Position numbers and translations under genes: made by a program. Positions 18,633-27,313 of a stretch of DNA of 64,000 nt are shown piece by piece. Within the stretch, counting starts at the first letter, position 1. Each line of letters opens with the position of its first letter. This DNA comes from Gammaproteobacteria bacterium (lineage in GTDB: Bacteria; Pseudomonadota; Gammaproteobacteria; Enterobacterales; Alteromonadaceae). The DNA lies in NCBI GenBank assembly GCA_017302255.1, contig JAFLDV010000010.1, positions 46,878-110,877 of the forward strand. The letters run 5' to 3'. The notes below the pieces were generated by a model. It was not told the origin of the DNA and searched no databases. It was given only the letters and a program-made list of their open reading frames with translations.

Positions 18633-19373
18633 ATGACACAACATGTATTACTCAATAGCGTAGACCACCATGATTTACGTGTTATTACCACTCGTGGTGC
18701 AGGTTTTGGCGAGAACCAATGGTTTTGTCCAACTTTCCCTTTAGAATTTCGCAGTGTCCAAGCTGATTTCCCCATCTTTTTCCACAAAGACAGTCAGACG
18801 GGACAGTTTTTTCCAGTAGCGATATTTGGATTTAGTCACCACGAAAATTTGTTTCTCGAGCAAGGTATTTGGGACAACACATATTGGCCTTTAGCCCTGC
18901 GTCGTCAGCCATTTTTAATCGGCCAGCAATTAATTAAAGAAGACGGTGTCGAGCGCGCCCACCGGGTATTACATATCGATTTGGATCATCCTCGTGTCAG
19001 CAAAACTGCGGGTGAGCCATTATTTCTGCCGTTTGGTGGTAATAGTCAGTTATTGGATGATATGGCGAGCTTGTTGGAAACTTTGCATCACGGCATGCAG
19101 GACGCTAAGCAGTTAGTGACTGAGTTATTAGCGCTGCAACTACTGGAAGGCGTTACGCTCGACATCACTTTGGATAACGGCCAAAAACATCAGATGATTG
19201 GGTTTTATACCATCAACGAAGACAAGCTGGCGAATCTGGATGCGGCAACTTTGCATAAACTGCAGCAACAGGGCTATTTGCAGGCGATTTATATGGTACT
19301 TGCCAGCCAAAGCAATATTCGCCATCTGATCCAGTTAAAAAATCAGCAGCTGAAACAGCAGCAAGCAGGTTAA
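18633..19373 (+). CDS. SapC family protein
   Basis: The 246-residue protein matches the SapC family in overall pattern: an N-terminal VLLNSVDHHDLRV segment, then FPLEFRSVQADFPIFFHKD, FGFSHHENLFL and WPLALRRQPFLIG. The family was named for a Campylobacter surface-layer locus, but most members sit beside TonB-dependent receptors and halogenase-like genes, and their function is not established. No signal peptide or membrane helix is evident, so it is probably cytoplasmic. AGGAT precedes the ATG. The next gene begins 5 nt after its stop, which implies a tight operon with the cupin gene. Confidence 0.85.
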   Translation: MTQHVLLNSVDHHDLRVITTRGAGFGENQWFCPTFPLEFRSVQADFPIFFHKDSQTGQFFPVAIFGFSHHENLFLEQGIWDNTYWPLALRRQPFLIGQQLIKEDGVERAHRVLHIDLDHPRVSKTAGEPLFLPFGGNSQLLDDMASLLETLHHGMQDAKQLVTELLALQLLEGVTLDITLDNGQKHQMIGFYTINEDKLANLDAATLHKLQQQGYLQAIYMVLASQSNIRHLIQLKNQQLKQQQAG

Positions 19374-19378
19374 TCGCA

Positions 19379-20404
19379 ATGAGCCTCGCTGCACTAGCGC
19401 AATTGCCGAAAGTTACAGTCGTGGATTGTACGCAACCCTTTGATCTAACTGTGCTCGGTGACAAAGATAAACCGCTAATTTTGCGGGGGCTTTGTGCTGG
19501 TTGGCCGTTGGTGCAAGCCGGTTTGCAGTCGGCAGATGCTGCGGCTGCGCTATTGCAGCAATACGCCAGTGCTGAATTACTGAATGCTTGTTATCTACCT
19601 GCCAGTGAACAAGGGCGGGTTTTTTATAACGAACAGTTGACTGGCTTTAATTTTCAAAGCGTGCGGCAGGATTTAACGACAGTATTAAGTCAGCTTCGCA
19701 GCTATGCCAGTCAACCAGAGGCTGCTCCGACACTGTATGTTGGCTCAAGTGAAGTTACTAAATATTTTCCTGGCTTATTGGCCGAGCACGGCTTAGCGAT
19801 CGCAGAAGGATCGCCGCTGACTAGTGTCTGGCTGGGTAACTGTTCGCGCATCGCCGCGCATTTCGATTTTCCGCATAATTTGGCCTGTGTACTGGTGGGC
19901 AAGCGCCGGTTCACCTTATTCCCGCCCGAACAAATTGCCAATTTGTATCCAGGGCCGATGGAATTTGCGCCTGGCGGACAAGACATCAGCTTGGTGGATT
20001 TTGCCAATCCTGATTATGCGCGATTTCCTCGGTTCAAAGACTCGCTGGCTAAAGCACAAGTGGCAGATCTTGAACCGGGCGATGTGCTGTTTATTCCTAG
20101 CATGTGGTGGCATCACGTGGAAGCATTGTCGAGCTTCAACTTGCTGTTAACGCATTGGTGGCGCGACACGCCAGCGTTTTTAGGCAGACCTACCAACGCC
20201 TTGCTGCACAGCGTGTTGAGTTTACGCAGTTTGCCAAAGGCGCAACGTCAGGCGTGGCAGGCAATTTTCGACTATTACATTTTTAATCACGATGAGCATT
20301 CACAGCAGCTACCGCCGCAAGCGGAAGGGTTGTTACAACACCCTTTGCCAGAGCAAACCGCGCGGCAGTTACGGGCTGACTTGACCAACAAATTGAAACG
20401 CTGA
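19379..20404 (+). CDS. Cupin_8 / JmjC-like 2-oxoglutarate oxygenase
   Basis: A 341-residue protein of the FIH-like JmjC group. The iron-binding triad is visible as His161-x-Asp163 in AAHFDFPHN and a distal His at 245 or 246 in MWWHHVEAL. Lys175 in VGKRRFTLFPP fits the 2-oxoglutarate anchoring position. The N-terminal KPLILRGLCAGWP block is typical of cupin_8 proteins. Relatives hydroxylate proteins or RNA; the target here is unknown. The gene is wedged between sapC (5-nt gap) and a second halogenase (29-nt gap), so it belongs to the receptor-linked cassette. No signal peptide is present. Confidence 0.87.
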   Translation: MSLAALAQLPKVTVVDCTQPFDLTVLGDKDKPLILRGLCAGWPLVQAGLQSADAAAALLQQYASAELLNACYLPASEQGRVFYNEQLTGFNFQSVRQDLTTVLSQLRSYASQPEAAPTLYVGSSEVTKYFPGLLAEHGLAIAEGSPLTSVWLGNCSRIAAHFDFPHNLACVLVGKRRFTLFPPEQIANLYPGPMEFAPGGQDISLVDFANPDYARFPRFKDSLAKAQVADLEPGDVLFIPSMWWHHVEALSSFNLLLTHWWRDTPAFLGRPTNALLHSVLSLRSLPKAQRQAWQAIFDYYIFNHDEHSQQLPPQAEGLLQHPLPEQTARQLRADLTNKLKR

Positions 20405-20433
20405 GCACAAAAATAATAACGAGGAGCATCGGC

Positions 20434-21918
20434 ATGCAACAAAAACAACGAGTAGTAATAGCTGGCGGCGGCACATCAGGCTGGATGGCTGCTGCAGCGC
20501 TTGGCAAGATGCTTGGCAAAAATTTGGAAGTGGTATTAGTTGAATCTGACGAAATCGGCACCGTCGGTGTCGGCGAAGCAGCAATCCCGACCTTGCATGT
20601 TTATCATCGCCTGCTGGGTATTAACGAGCAAGAGGTCATGGCTGCCACCAATGCGACCTTTAAACTAGGGATTTCCTTTGAGAACTGGCGTGATGTTGGC
20701 AAAGACTACATCCATAGTTTCGGTTTTCTTGGCAAAGACTGCTGGGCTTGTGGTTTTCAACACTTCTGGGCCAAAGGCCAGCAAAAAGGTTTAGTCAGTG
20801 AAATTGGCGATTATTGTGTTGAACACTTAGCTGCGCGCGCTGGTCGTTTTGCGGTGTTGCCAAATCAAGATTTAAATCACGCTTATCATTTTGATGCGAC
20901 TTTGTATGCGAAATTTCTGCGGAAATTAGCCGAACAACATGGTGTTCGTCGCGTTGAAGGAAACATCGAACAAGTTCTGCAACATGAACATAATCAGCAT
21001 ATAAAGGCACTTCGTTTGCGGTCAGGCGAACTTATTGAAGGTGATTTATTCATCGACTGTACTGGGTTTCGCGCTTTGCTGATTGGTCAAACTTTAAATG
21101 TTGGTTACGAAGATTGGAGCCACTACTTACCATGTGATCGAGCTGTGGCGGTACAAACGAGAGCCGTGAAAGCACCGGTGCCTTATACCCGATCTATCGC
21201 CAGAGATAGTGGCTGGCAATGGCGGATCCCACTGCAAAGTCGAGTCGGTAATGGCTTGGTCTACAGCAGTAAATTTATCAGTGATGAAGCCGCCAAAGCG
21301 CAGTTATTGGCAAATGTTGAAGGTGAATTACTCAATGAACCTCGGGTCATTCATTTTCGCACAGGCACTCGGTTGCAACATTGGCAAAAGAACTGCGTCG
21401 CCATTGGCTTATCCAGTGGTTTTTTAGAGCCGTTGGAATCGACCAGTATTCATCTGATCCAGCGTAGTATTATTCGGTTATTGCAGATGTTCCCGGCCGC
21501 GGGCATGGTGCAAGCAGATATCGATGAATTTAACCACCAAACCCATATCGAAATGTTGAACATCCGTGATTTCATCATTTTGCACTACAAATTAACTGAT
21601 CGAGCTGACAGCGCATTTTGGCGTTACTGCCGAAATATGGCGGTTCCGGCATCCTTAACCCATCGGATGGATATGTTCGCGAGCGCAGGCAAAGTCTATA
21701 AATTCGCCCAAGAGTTATTCGGTGAAAGCTCGTGGATCCAGGTGATGATGGGGCAGGGGTTGTTACCTGAACAATATCATCCAATTGTCGATTTGATGAG
21801 TGATGACGAACTCGCGGGCTTTTTAGATGGCATCCGTCAGCAAGTGAAAAAACGGGTGGAGAACTTCCCGGCGCATACTGATTTTATTGCGCATTACTGT
21901 CCTTCGGCGATTGTTTAA
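20434..21918 (+). CDS. Flavin-dependent (tryptophan) halogenase family protein, second copy
   Basis: A second FAD-dependent halogenase, 494 residues, clearly divergent from the first. It has AGGGTSGW at residues 10-17, GVGEAAIPT near 45-53, catalytic Lys77 in NATFKLGISF, the canonical WxWxIP as W261-Q-W263-R-I-P, and PLEST with Glu335. It is therefore the more conventional of the two. GAGGAG lies 8 nt before the ATG. Substrate and halide are not known. Two non-identical halogenases in one operon suggest a heterogeneous substrate or sequential steps. The stop is separated by a single base from the ATG of the DUF6445 gene, so the pair is probably translationally coupled. Confidence 0.9.
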   Translation: MQQKQRVVIAGGGTSGWMAAAALGKMLGKNLEVVLVESDEIGTVGVGEAAIPTLHVYHRLLGINEQEVMAATNATFKLGISFENWRDVGKDYIHSFGFLGKDCWACGFQHFWAKGQQKGLVSEIGDYCVEHLAARAGRFAVLPNQDLNHAYHFDATLYAKFLRKLAEQHGVRRVEGNIEQVLQHEHNQHIKALRLRSGELIEGDLFIDCTGFRALLIGQTLNVGYEDWSHYLPCDRAVAVQTRAVKAPVPYTRSIARDSGWQWRIPLQSRVGNGLVYSSKFISDEAAKAQLLANVEGELLNEPRVIHFRTGTRLQHWQKNCVAIGLSSGFLEPLESTSIHLIQRSIIRLLQMFPAAGMVQADIDEFNHQTHIEMLNIRDFIILHYKLTDRADSAFWRYCRNMAVPASLTHRMDMFASAGKVYKFAQELFGESSWIQVMMGQGLLPEQYHPIVDLMSDDELAGFLDGIRQQVKKRVENFPAHTDFIAHYCPSAIV

Positions 21919-21919
21919 C

Positions 21920-22642
21920 ATGACCGCCTTAGCCGCCGATTGGTTCAGTCTATCGCCCGATGCTGTGGTGCAACTGCAGCATATCGGCAATGACCGCGTG
22001 CCAGTGCTTGTGGTTGATAACGCAGCTAGTGATCTCAGTCTGCTGCGAGAGTTTGCCATTCACCAAGCACAGTTTCAGGATGATGTGCATTCGTATTATC
22101 CAGGTGTCCGTGCGAATTTGCCAAAGGAGTACGCGATTGCGGTCCTGTCGGCATTGTACGGATATCTGCAGCAGGCTTATAACTTGCCTGAACAGCTGAG
22201 GTTGCAGCCCAAGGATCTGTATTACTCGTTGATTACTCGCCAGCCAACCGAGCTTTCGATGCTGCAACGGCTGCCACACTTTGATGCAACTTCGCCTTAC
22301 TATTTTGCGTTAGTGCATTATTTGGCAGAGGGAGAACATGGCGGGACTGGGTTTTTCACCCATTTGCCTACCGGCTATCAGCGCATTTTGCCCTCGCGGG
22401 AAGCCGCCTATTTGCAAAGTGCGCAGAGTTATATTCAACAGTTTGGTCAACCGGCAGCGCATTATCCGACAGGTGCAGACGGTCATTATACGCTGTATCA
22501 CCAGATTGCTTATAAACCCAATAGATTATTGCTGTACCCCGGTAACTTGTTGCATTCGGCGTTGGTTGAACCGGCCAACGATATTAGTGGTGACCCAGCA
22601 ATGGGGCGGTTAACTAGCAATATTTTTATGCTTTTTGCTTAA
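21920..22642 (+). CDS. DUF6445-like protein, predicted 2OG-Fe(II) oxygenase
   Basis: The 240-residue protein resembles the DUF6445 family found beside receptor-linked halogenases. It carries a complete set of residues expected of a 2-oxoglutarate/Fe(II) oxygenase: His120-x-Asp122 in LPHFDATS, His212 in LLHSALVEP, and Arg230 in MGRLTSNIF. The enzymatic assignment is inference from this spacing. ATG 21920 is chosen over an upstream start inside the halogenase gene because it follows the halogenase stop by one base, which is normal for coupling. It is the last gene of the cassette; an operator-controlled promoter for GH1 follows. Confidence 0.75.
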   Translation: MTALAADWFSLSPDAVVQLQHIGNDRVPVLVVDNAASDLSLLREFAIHQAQFQDDVHSYYPGVRANLPKEYAIAVLSALYGYLQQAYNLPEQLRLQPKDLYYSLITRQPTELSMLQRLPHFDATSPYYFALVHYLAEGEHGGTGFFTHLPTGYQRILPSREAAYLQSAQSYIQQFGQPAAHYPTGADGHYTLYHQIAYKPNRLLLYPGNLLHSALVEPANDISGDPAMGRLTSNIFMLFA

Positions 22643-22675
22643 CACTCGCATCAGTCTCGGTTGAGATGACAAACT

Positions 22676-22696
22676 CAGTGGTCATGTTTACCACTG
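22676..22696 (+). terminator. Weak hairpin after the halogenase cassette
   Basis: CAGTGGT pairs with ACCACTG around a 7-nt loop, 33 nt after the DUF6445 stop. No T tract follows, so it is at most a weak terminator or an mRNA 3' end. Confidence 0.4.
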
Positions 22697-22722
22697 GCTC
22701 ATCAGACCTGCTGCGAATATCA

Positions 22723-22750
22723 TTGTAAGCGCTTACAGTTAATGTAAGAT
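22723..22750 (+). promoter_or_regulatory. Candidate sigma-70 promoter for GH1
   Basis: TTGTAA and TAAGAT are separated by 16 bases, 56 nt before the GH1 start. The perfect LacI-type operator covers the -35 hexamer and much of the spacer, which would give direct steric repression. Confidence 0.55.
22724..22737. promoter_or_regulatory. LacI-type operator in front of GH1, perfect palindrome
   Basis: TGTAAGCGCTTACA, identical to the receptor-proximal copy about 9 kb away. It links GH1, the symporter and possibly the regulator gene to the GH3/receptor regulon. Confidence 0.82.
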
Positions 22751-22805
22751 AGTTCGATAATCAGAAAACCGTCGCGGTTCTTGGCGGAAAAATTAAAGCA
22801 AGTGA

Positions 22806-24143
22806 ATGATAAATATGACTTATAAATTGCCAACCGATTCCCGCTTGCAACAACCAAGTTTTTTGTTTGGTGTTGCAACTGCGTCGTTCCAAATTGAAGG
22901 CGCGAGAGACAGTCGTTTAGCTTGTATTTGGGACACTTTTTGTGCAACCCCAGACAAGATCCGCGATGGCTCAAACGGCTTTGTTGCCTGTGATCATCTG
23001 CGCTTATTTCGCGAGGATGTGGCCTTAATTGCTTCGTTAGGAGTGGATGCCTATCGCTTGTCAATTTCATGGCCGCGAGTGATGCATGCCGATGGCAGCC
23101 TGAATCAGCAAGGTGTGGATTTTTATATCGCGTTACTTGATGAATTAAAAGCACATAATATCAAGGCGTTTGTCACCTTATATCATTGGGATCTGCCTCA
23201 GCATCTGGAAGATAAAGGCGGTTGGCTATCGCGTGAAACTGCCTATAAGTTTGCAGAATACGCGGACAAAATTAGTCTGGCGCTTGGTGATCGTGTGTAT
23301 TCATGGGCGACGCTAAATGAACCATTTTGCAGTGGCTATTTAGGTTATGAAGTGGGGATCCATGCTCCTGGCTTAAAGAGCAAAGCCTATGGCCGTCAAG
23401 CTTCGCATCATCTGTTGCTTGCTCATGGCTTAGCGATGCCAATTTTGCGGAAAAATTGCCCTCAGGCACTGATTGGTATCGTTTTGAACTTTACCCCAGC
23501 CTATCCGTTAACTGATTCAGCCGCGGATAAACGTGCCGCCGAACTTGCCGATGAGTATTTTAATCAATGGTATATTAAGCCTTTGTTTGATAAGGCTTAT
23601 CCAGATAGTTTTGCCAATTTAGGCGAGGCGACACCAACGATTTTAGCGGGTGATTTTGCGATTATTGCCCAGCCGCTCGACTTTTTAGGTATCAATTTCT
23701 ACACCAGAGCAGTGTATCAAGCTGATGCAGAAGCCGACTTTCAGCAAGTAGATTTACCGGATGTCGTGAGGACTGATATTGGCTGGGAGATTTACCCACA
23801 AGCATTCACTGATTTATTAGTGTCACTTCAGCAAAAATACCCATTACCGCCAATTTACATTACTGAAAATGGCTGTGCTGCTGCAGATATCCTGACTAAT
23901 GGTGAAGTTGCTGACCAAATGCGCCTTGATTATTACCAACAGCATTTGCTGGCGGTTGATCAAGCGATCCGGCAAGGAGTCGATGTGCAGGGCTACTTTG
24001 CTTGGAGTTTGATGGATAACTTTGAATGGGCCGAAGGCTATTCAAAACGCTTTGGTATTGTGTATGTTGACTACACTACACAACAACGTGTGATTAAACA
24101 AAGCGGCTTGGCCTATCGCGATTTCATTCAACAACGACGTTGA
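22806..24143 (+). CDS. GH1 beta-glucosidase, cytoplasmic
   Basis: Hydrolyses beta-glucosides such as cellobiose to glucose in the cytoplasm. The 445-residue protein is of full family length with the GH1 hallmarks: the N-terminal FLFGVATASFQIEG signature, HWDLPQHLEDKGGW, acid/base Glu172 in TLNEP, nucleophile Glu354 in YITENG, and the C-terminal SLMDNFEWAEGYSKRFGIVYVD block. No signal peptide is present, in contrast to the secreted GH3. ATG 22806 is used; ATG 22815 is possible, since neither has a strong ribosome-binding site. The upstream promoter carries a perfect LacI-type operator. The symporter gene follows after 57 nt. Confidence 0.95.
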   Translation: MINMTYKLPTDSRLQQPSFLFGVATASFQIEGARDSRLACIWDTFCATPDKIRDGSNGFVACDHLRLFREDVALIASLGVDAYRLSISWPRVMHADGSLNQQGVDFYIALLDELKAHNIKAFVTLYHWDLPQHLEDKGGWLSRETAYKFAEYADKISLALGDRVYSWATLNEPFCSGYLGYEVGIHAPGLKSKAYGRQASHHLLLAHGLAMPILRKNCPQALIGIVLNFTPAYPLTDSAADKRAAELADEYFNQWYIKPLFDKAYPDSFANLGEATPTILAGDFAIIAQPLDFLGINFYTRAVYQADAEADFQQVDLPDVVRTDIGWEIYPQAFTDLLVSLQQKYPLPPIYITENGCAAADILTNGEVADQMRLDYYQQHLLAVDQAIRQGVDVQGYFAWSLMDNFEWAEGYSKRFGIVYVDYTTQQRVIKQSGLAYRDFIQQRR

Positions 24144-24200
24144 TTGCAAGCGCATAAACTAGATACATATCAACAGAAAATAACAATAATCGAGGCATCA

Positions 24201-25526
24201 ATGTTGAAGTTCCGGGAAAAAGTAGCCTACGGCCTAGGCGATACCGCGAGTAATATCGTGTTTCAAACCGTCATGCTGTATTTGGCATTCTTCTACACCG
24301 ATGTGTTTGGGATCTCACCAGTGTTTGTCGGCACTATGTTTTTAGCCGTGCGGATCATTGATGCCATTACTGATCCTTTGATGGGGGCGATCGCGGACCG
24401 CACCCAAACCAAATATGGAAAATTTCGGCCTTATTTATTATGGTTTGCGCTGCCATTTGGCTTGATTAGTGTGCTGGCGTTTACCACGCCAGATTTCACT
24501 GAAACAGGCAAAATGTGGTATGCGTTTTTAACCTACACCGCCTTAATGATGGTCTACACCGCGATTAATATTCCTTATTGTGCCTTAGGCGGGGTGTTAA
24601 CCGCCGATCCAAAAGAGCGGGTGTCGGTGCAATCAGTACGCTTTGTGTTTGCGATGTTAGGCGGCTTGATGGTGACGGCCTTAACGGGCACTTTGGTTGA
24701 CTATTTTGGCCAAGGCGATAAAGCCAAAGGTTATCAACTGGCAATTTTAGCGATGAGCGTGCTTGGGGTATTGATGTTCTTGGCTTGTTTTTGGGGCACC
24801 AAAGAGCGTATTAGCCCGCCGCCAAGCCAAGAATCAAGTTTTAAAGATGATTTCAAAGCGCTTTGGCAAAACGATCAATGGCGCGTGTTATCTATAGCTG
24901 CGGTATTTCTGTTAACGGGGTCTGTACTTCGAAATACCCTCGCTATTTATTACGTGAAATACGTGTTATTACAGCCAGATAGCATCGACCGGTTTCTAAC
25001 ATTAGGGATGCTCGGCAGTATCGCTGGTTGTGTCATAGCACAGCCTCTGGCTAAACGGTTTTGTAAAGTGAAGCTTTATCAGACATTCCAAGTGCTCGCA
25101 GCGTTAATGTGTGTCGGTAGCTTGTTTGCTGGTACTGAAGCGCCAATGTTGGCATTGGTCGCTTTTGTGTTGTGGCGGTTATTTTTTGACGCTGGAACAC
25201 CACTGCTCTGGGCCAAAATGGCAGACACCGTAGATTATGGCCAGTGGAAAACCGGCATTCGTACTACCGGTATGGTTTATTCATCCATTGTGTTTTTTAT
25301 CAAGTTGGGTTTGGCCATTGGTGGCGCAGCAGCGAGTTGGCTGTTAGCCGGTTATGGTTATGAAGCAAACGTCGCACAGAGTATCGCTACTCAAGACGGC
25401 ATCTTGTGGTCGTTCTGCGTTTATCCTGCAGTTGGTTCATTGTTAGTAGCATTTGTGATGCGTTGGTACATTTTAAACACGAAAAAAGTGGAAGAAATTA
25501 CCGAAGATCTGCAAAAAGTAAGTTAA
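24201..25526 (+). CDS. GPH-family sugar:cation symporter (MFS)
   Basis: Inner-membrane sugar transporter of 441 residues with about twelve helices. It has the family's N-terminal KVAYGLGDTASNIVFQ block and the motif DPLMGAIADRTQTKYGKFRPY between helices 2 and 3, as in MelB-like symporters. ATG 24201 is selected because GAGG lies 5 nt upstream; the frame extends to a TTG at the GH1 stop without support. In this locus it would bring GH3 products or imported beta-gluco-disaccharides into the cytoplasm for GH1. An imperfect operator-like sequence (11 of 14) lies in the GH1-symporter gap, but I do not count it as a site. Confidence 0.92.
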   Translation: MLKFREKVAYGLGDTASNIVFQTVMLYLAFFYTDVFGISPVFVGTMFLAVRIIDAITDPLMGAIADRTQTKYGKFRPYLLWFALPFGLISVLAFTTPDFTETGKMWYAFLTYTALMMVYTAINIPYCALGGVLTADPKERVSVQSVRFVFAMLGGLMVTALTGTLVDYFGQGDKAKGYQLAILAMSVLGVLMFLACFWGTKERISPPPSQESSFKDDFKALWQNDQWRVLSIAAVFLLTGSVLRNTLAIYYVKYVLLQPDSIDRFLTLGMLGSIAGCVIAQPLAKRFCKVKLYQTFQVLAALMCVGSLFAGTEAPMLALVAFVLWRLFFDAGTPLLWAKMADTVDYGQWKTGIRTTGMVYSSIVFFIKLGLAIGGAAASWLLAGYGYEANVAQSIATQDGILWSFCVYPAVGSLLVAFVMRWYILNTKKVEEITEDLQKVS

Positions 25527-25672
25527 GTCAGAGTGGTCTAAGCCAAGTGAAATTGGCTTATATCGCGCAATACAATAGGTTCAGTGAAGTAGCTTGGTCA
25601 GTTAAATGCAGTGGCGATTGCAAGCAAAGCTGGTAAGATTGGGCAAATAACAAAAAAGAGCATCCTAGAGTT

Positions 25673-26674
25673 ATGGCGACCATTTACGACGTTTCACAGT
25701 TGGCCGGCGTGTCCTTAGCGACCGTATCGCGGGTTATGAACAAAAATGCCAATGTCAGTGAAAAAACCCGGCAGAAAGTATTAGCGGCGATGGCCCAGCT
25801 TGATTACAAGCCGAATACTTTTGCGCAGTCGTTAGCGTCGAATTGTTCTAACTCGGTTGGGGTGTTAGTGTCGCAGTTGGATGGCCCATATTACGGTCCC
25901 ATGATGGCTGAAATCGAAGCGTCGCTGCGAGCCGAAAACAAGCACGTGATTATCGCGGTAGGTCACAGTAATGCGGCCACTGAGATGGATAGCGTCGAAT
26001 TTTTAATTGGTCGTGGCTGTGATGCGCTTATTCTCGATGTTGAAGCTGTATCCGACGAGTATTTAATTGAATTGAGCCAAGGCCCAACTCCTATTGTGTT
26101 GATTAACCGCTATATTGCGCAAATCAGCGACCGCTGTATTTATTTGAATAACGAGTTAGGCGGTTACTTAGCAACAGAGCATCTGCTTAAACTTGGCCAT
26201 CAAGAAATCGCCTATATCTCTGGCCCCAAAAATAAACACGATGCTTGTGAGCGTTTAGATGGGCATATGCGTGCGCTCGCAGAACATGGTTTAGCTTTTG
26301 ATCCGCAACTTTGCTTTGAAGGGAACTACAAAGAAGAAGGTGGCGTTGATGGCATGCGCTATTTGTTTGCCAGCGGCAAGCCGTTTACCGCGGTAGTTTG
26401 TGCCAACGACCAGATGGTGTCTGGCGCTATTTCGGTGTGTCTGGAACTCGGCATGAAAATTCCGGAGCAGTTGTCCTTTGTGGGCTACGATAACATCCCG
26501 TTTGCGCGTTACATTTCACCAAAGTTAACCACTATCAATAACCCAATTCATGAAATGGGCAAGATGGCTGCGTTATGGCTGCTGAAAAACGTCTTCAAAA
26601 ATGACATCGAAGTCATGAGTGTGTTCTCGCCAGAATTAGTCGCTCGCGAATCTGCAAAACAACTGGCTCGCTGA
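25673..26674 (+). CDS. LacI family transcriptional regulator of the beta-glucoside locus
   Basis: The 333-residue repressor has an N-terminal helix-turn-helix (ATIYDVSQLAGVSLATVSRV), a hinge near NTFAQSLASNCSNSVGVLV and a periplasmic-binding-protein-like effector domain. The domain contains LLKLGHQEIAYISGP and FTAVVCANDQMVSGA, the latter a conserved sugar-contact region. The gene is the last in the run after GH1 and the symporter. The four palindromic TGTAAGCGCTTACA-like sites in the window have the expected form for a LacI-family operator, so this protein is their probable ligand-responsive repressor (inference). The inducer may be cellobiose or a related disaccharide. A terminator follows the gene. 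Confidence 0.92.
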   Translation: MATIYDVSQLAGVSLATVSRVMNKNANVSEKTRQKVLAAMAQLDYKPNTFAQSLASNCSNSVGVLVSQLDGPYYGPMMAEIEASLRAENKHVIIAVGHSNAATEMDSVEFLIGRGCDALILDVEAVSDEYLIELSQGPTPIVLINRYIAQISDRCIYLNNELGGYLATEHLLKLGHQEIAYISGPKNKHDACERLDGHMRALAEHGLAFDPQLCFEGNYKEEGGVDGMRYLFASGKPFTAVVCANDQMVSGAISVCLELGMKIPEQLSFVGYDNIPFARYISPKLTTINNPIHEMGKMAALWLLKNVFKNDIEVMSVFSPELVARESAKQLAR

Positions 26675-26694
26675 ATCGCAATTCTTCAGTAATC

Positions 26695-26725
26695 AAGCCG
26701 AAACAACAGCAAGTTTCGGCTTTCT
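26695..26725 (+). terminator. Terminator after the lacI-type gene
   Basis: A 10-bp perfect stem, AAGCCGAAAC with GTTTCGGCTT around an 8-nt loop, is followed by TTCTGT. It closes the beta-glucoside locus. Confidence 0.8.
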
Positions 26726-26829
26726 GTGCTAAAGCTAAAACTCAACTTTATTCTTGCCGACAAAACGGAATTGTTAAGTTGTGTTCATGCTCCATTCCAC
26801 TCGTGTTCGACAACAAAGTGAGACTCTTC

Positions 26830-27186
26830 ATGAAAAAAATTACGTTATCTATGCTGCTGTTATTTGTGTGCGGTGAGCTAAGTGCTTCCGGAGCTTTAGC
26901 AATAGATTCAAACCAAGGTGACCAATACGGTTTTGCCTATAATCACGCAACCTTGAGTGAAGCAGAATCTCGTGCGCTAAGTGAATGTGGCAGCAATTGC
27001 AGCATAGTTCAGACTTTTGAATCAGGCTGTGCAGCCTATGCCGCCGACCAAACCCCTGGCAGCACAATTTACGGCTGGGCGACCAGCGATAGCAGTGGCG
27101 ACGCACAAAGCTCTGCGCTGCAATATTGCTCTTCAGAAGGTGGTTCCCAGTGCATCGTCCGCGCTTGGGGCTGTAATTCAAACTGA
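26830..27186 (+). CDS. DUF4189 domain protein, secreted
   Basis: A small exported protein of 118 residues with a clear signal peptide (MKKITLSMLLLFVCGELSAS). The remainder matches the DUF4189 pattern: GALAIDSNQGDQYGFAYN, SEAESRALSECG, CSIVQTFESGCAAYA, YGWATSDS, AQSSALQYCSSEGG and CIVRAWGCN. Six conserved cysteines probably form disulfides in the periplasm or outside the cell. The function of the family is unknown. The start was moved to ATG 26830, which begins the signal peptide directly; the reading frame extends 17 codons upstream without a signal-like sequence. It stands alone after the LacI terminator. Confidence 0.82.
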   Translation: MKKITLSMLLLFVCGELSASGALAIDSNQGDQYGFAYNHATLSEAESRALSECGSNCSIVQTFESGCAAYAADQTPGSTIYGWATSDSSGDAQSSALQYCSSEGGSQCIVRAWGCNSN

Positions 27187-27241
27187 TGTTCAAAACCATG
27201 ACTGTGGCCTGTTTATTTTGCAACAGTGCTGAGTGCTCGAG

Positions 27242-27272
27242 AGCTTGCAGATCGAATGATTGTCTGCAAGCT
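27242..27272. terminator. Hairpin between DUF4189 gene and hppD
   Basis: A 10-bp perfect stem, AGCTTGCAGA with TCTGCAAGCT around an 11-nt loop, has no T tract. It probably marks the 3' end of the DUF4189 transcript. Confidence 0.5.
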
Positions 27273-27313
27273 TATGAAAATAAATGATTTGTTTGTTTCT
27301 GCGTTACAAAAAG

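Noticed and set aside
18633..19373. SapC as a surface-layer export component
   Set aside because: No ABC exporter or S-layer gene is present and no signal peptide is visible; the name reflects family history only.
24145..24158. Operator-like TGCAAGCGCATAAA in the GH1-symporter gap
   Set aside because: About 11 of 14 positions match and the palindrome is broken; the symporter is better explained as co-transcribed with GH1.
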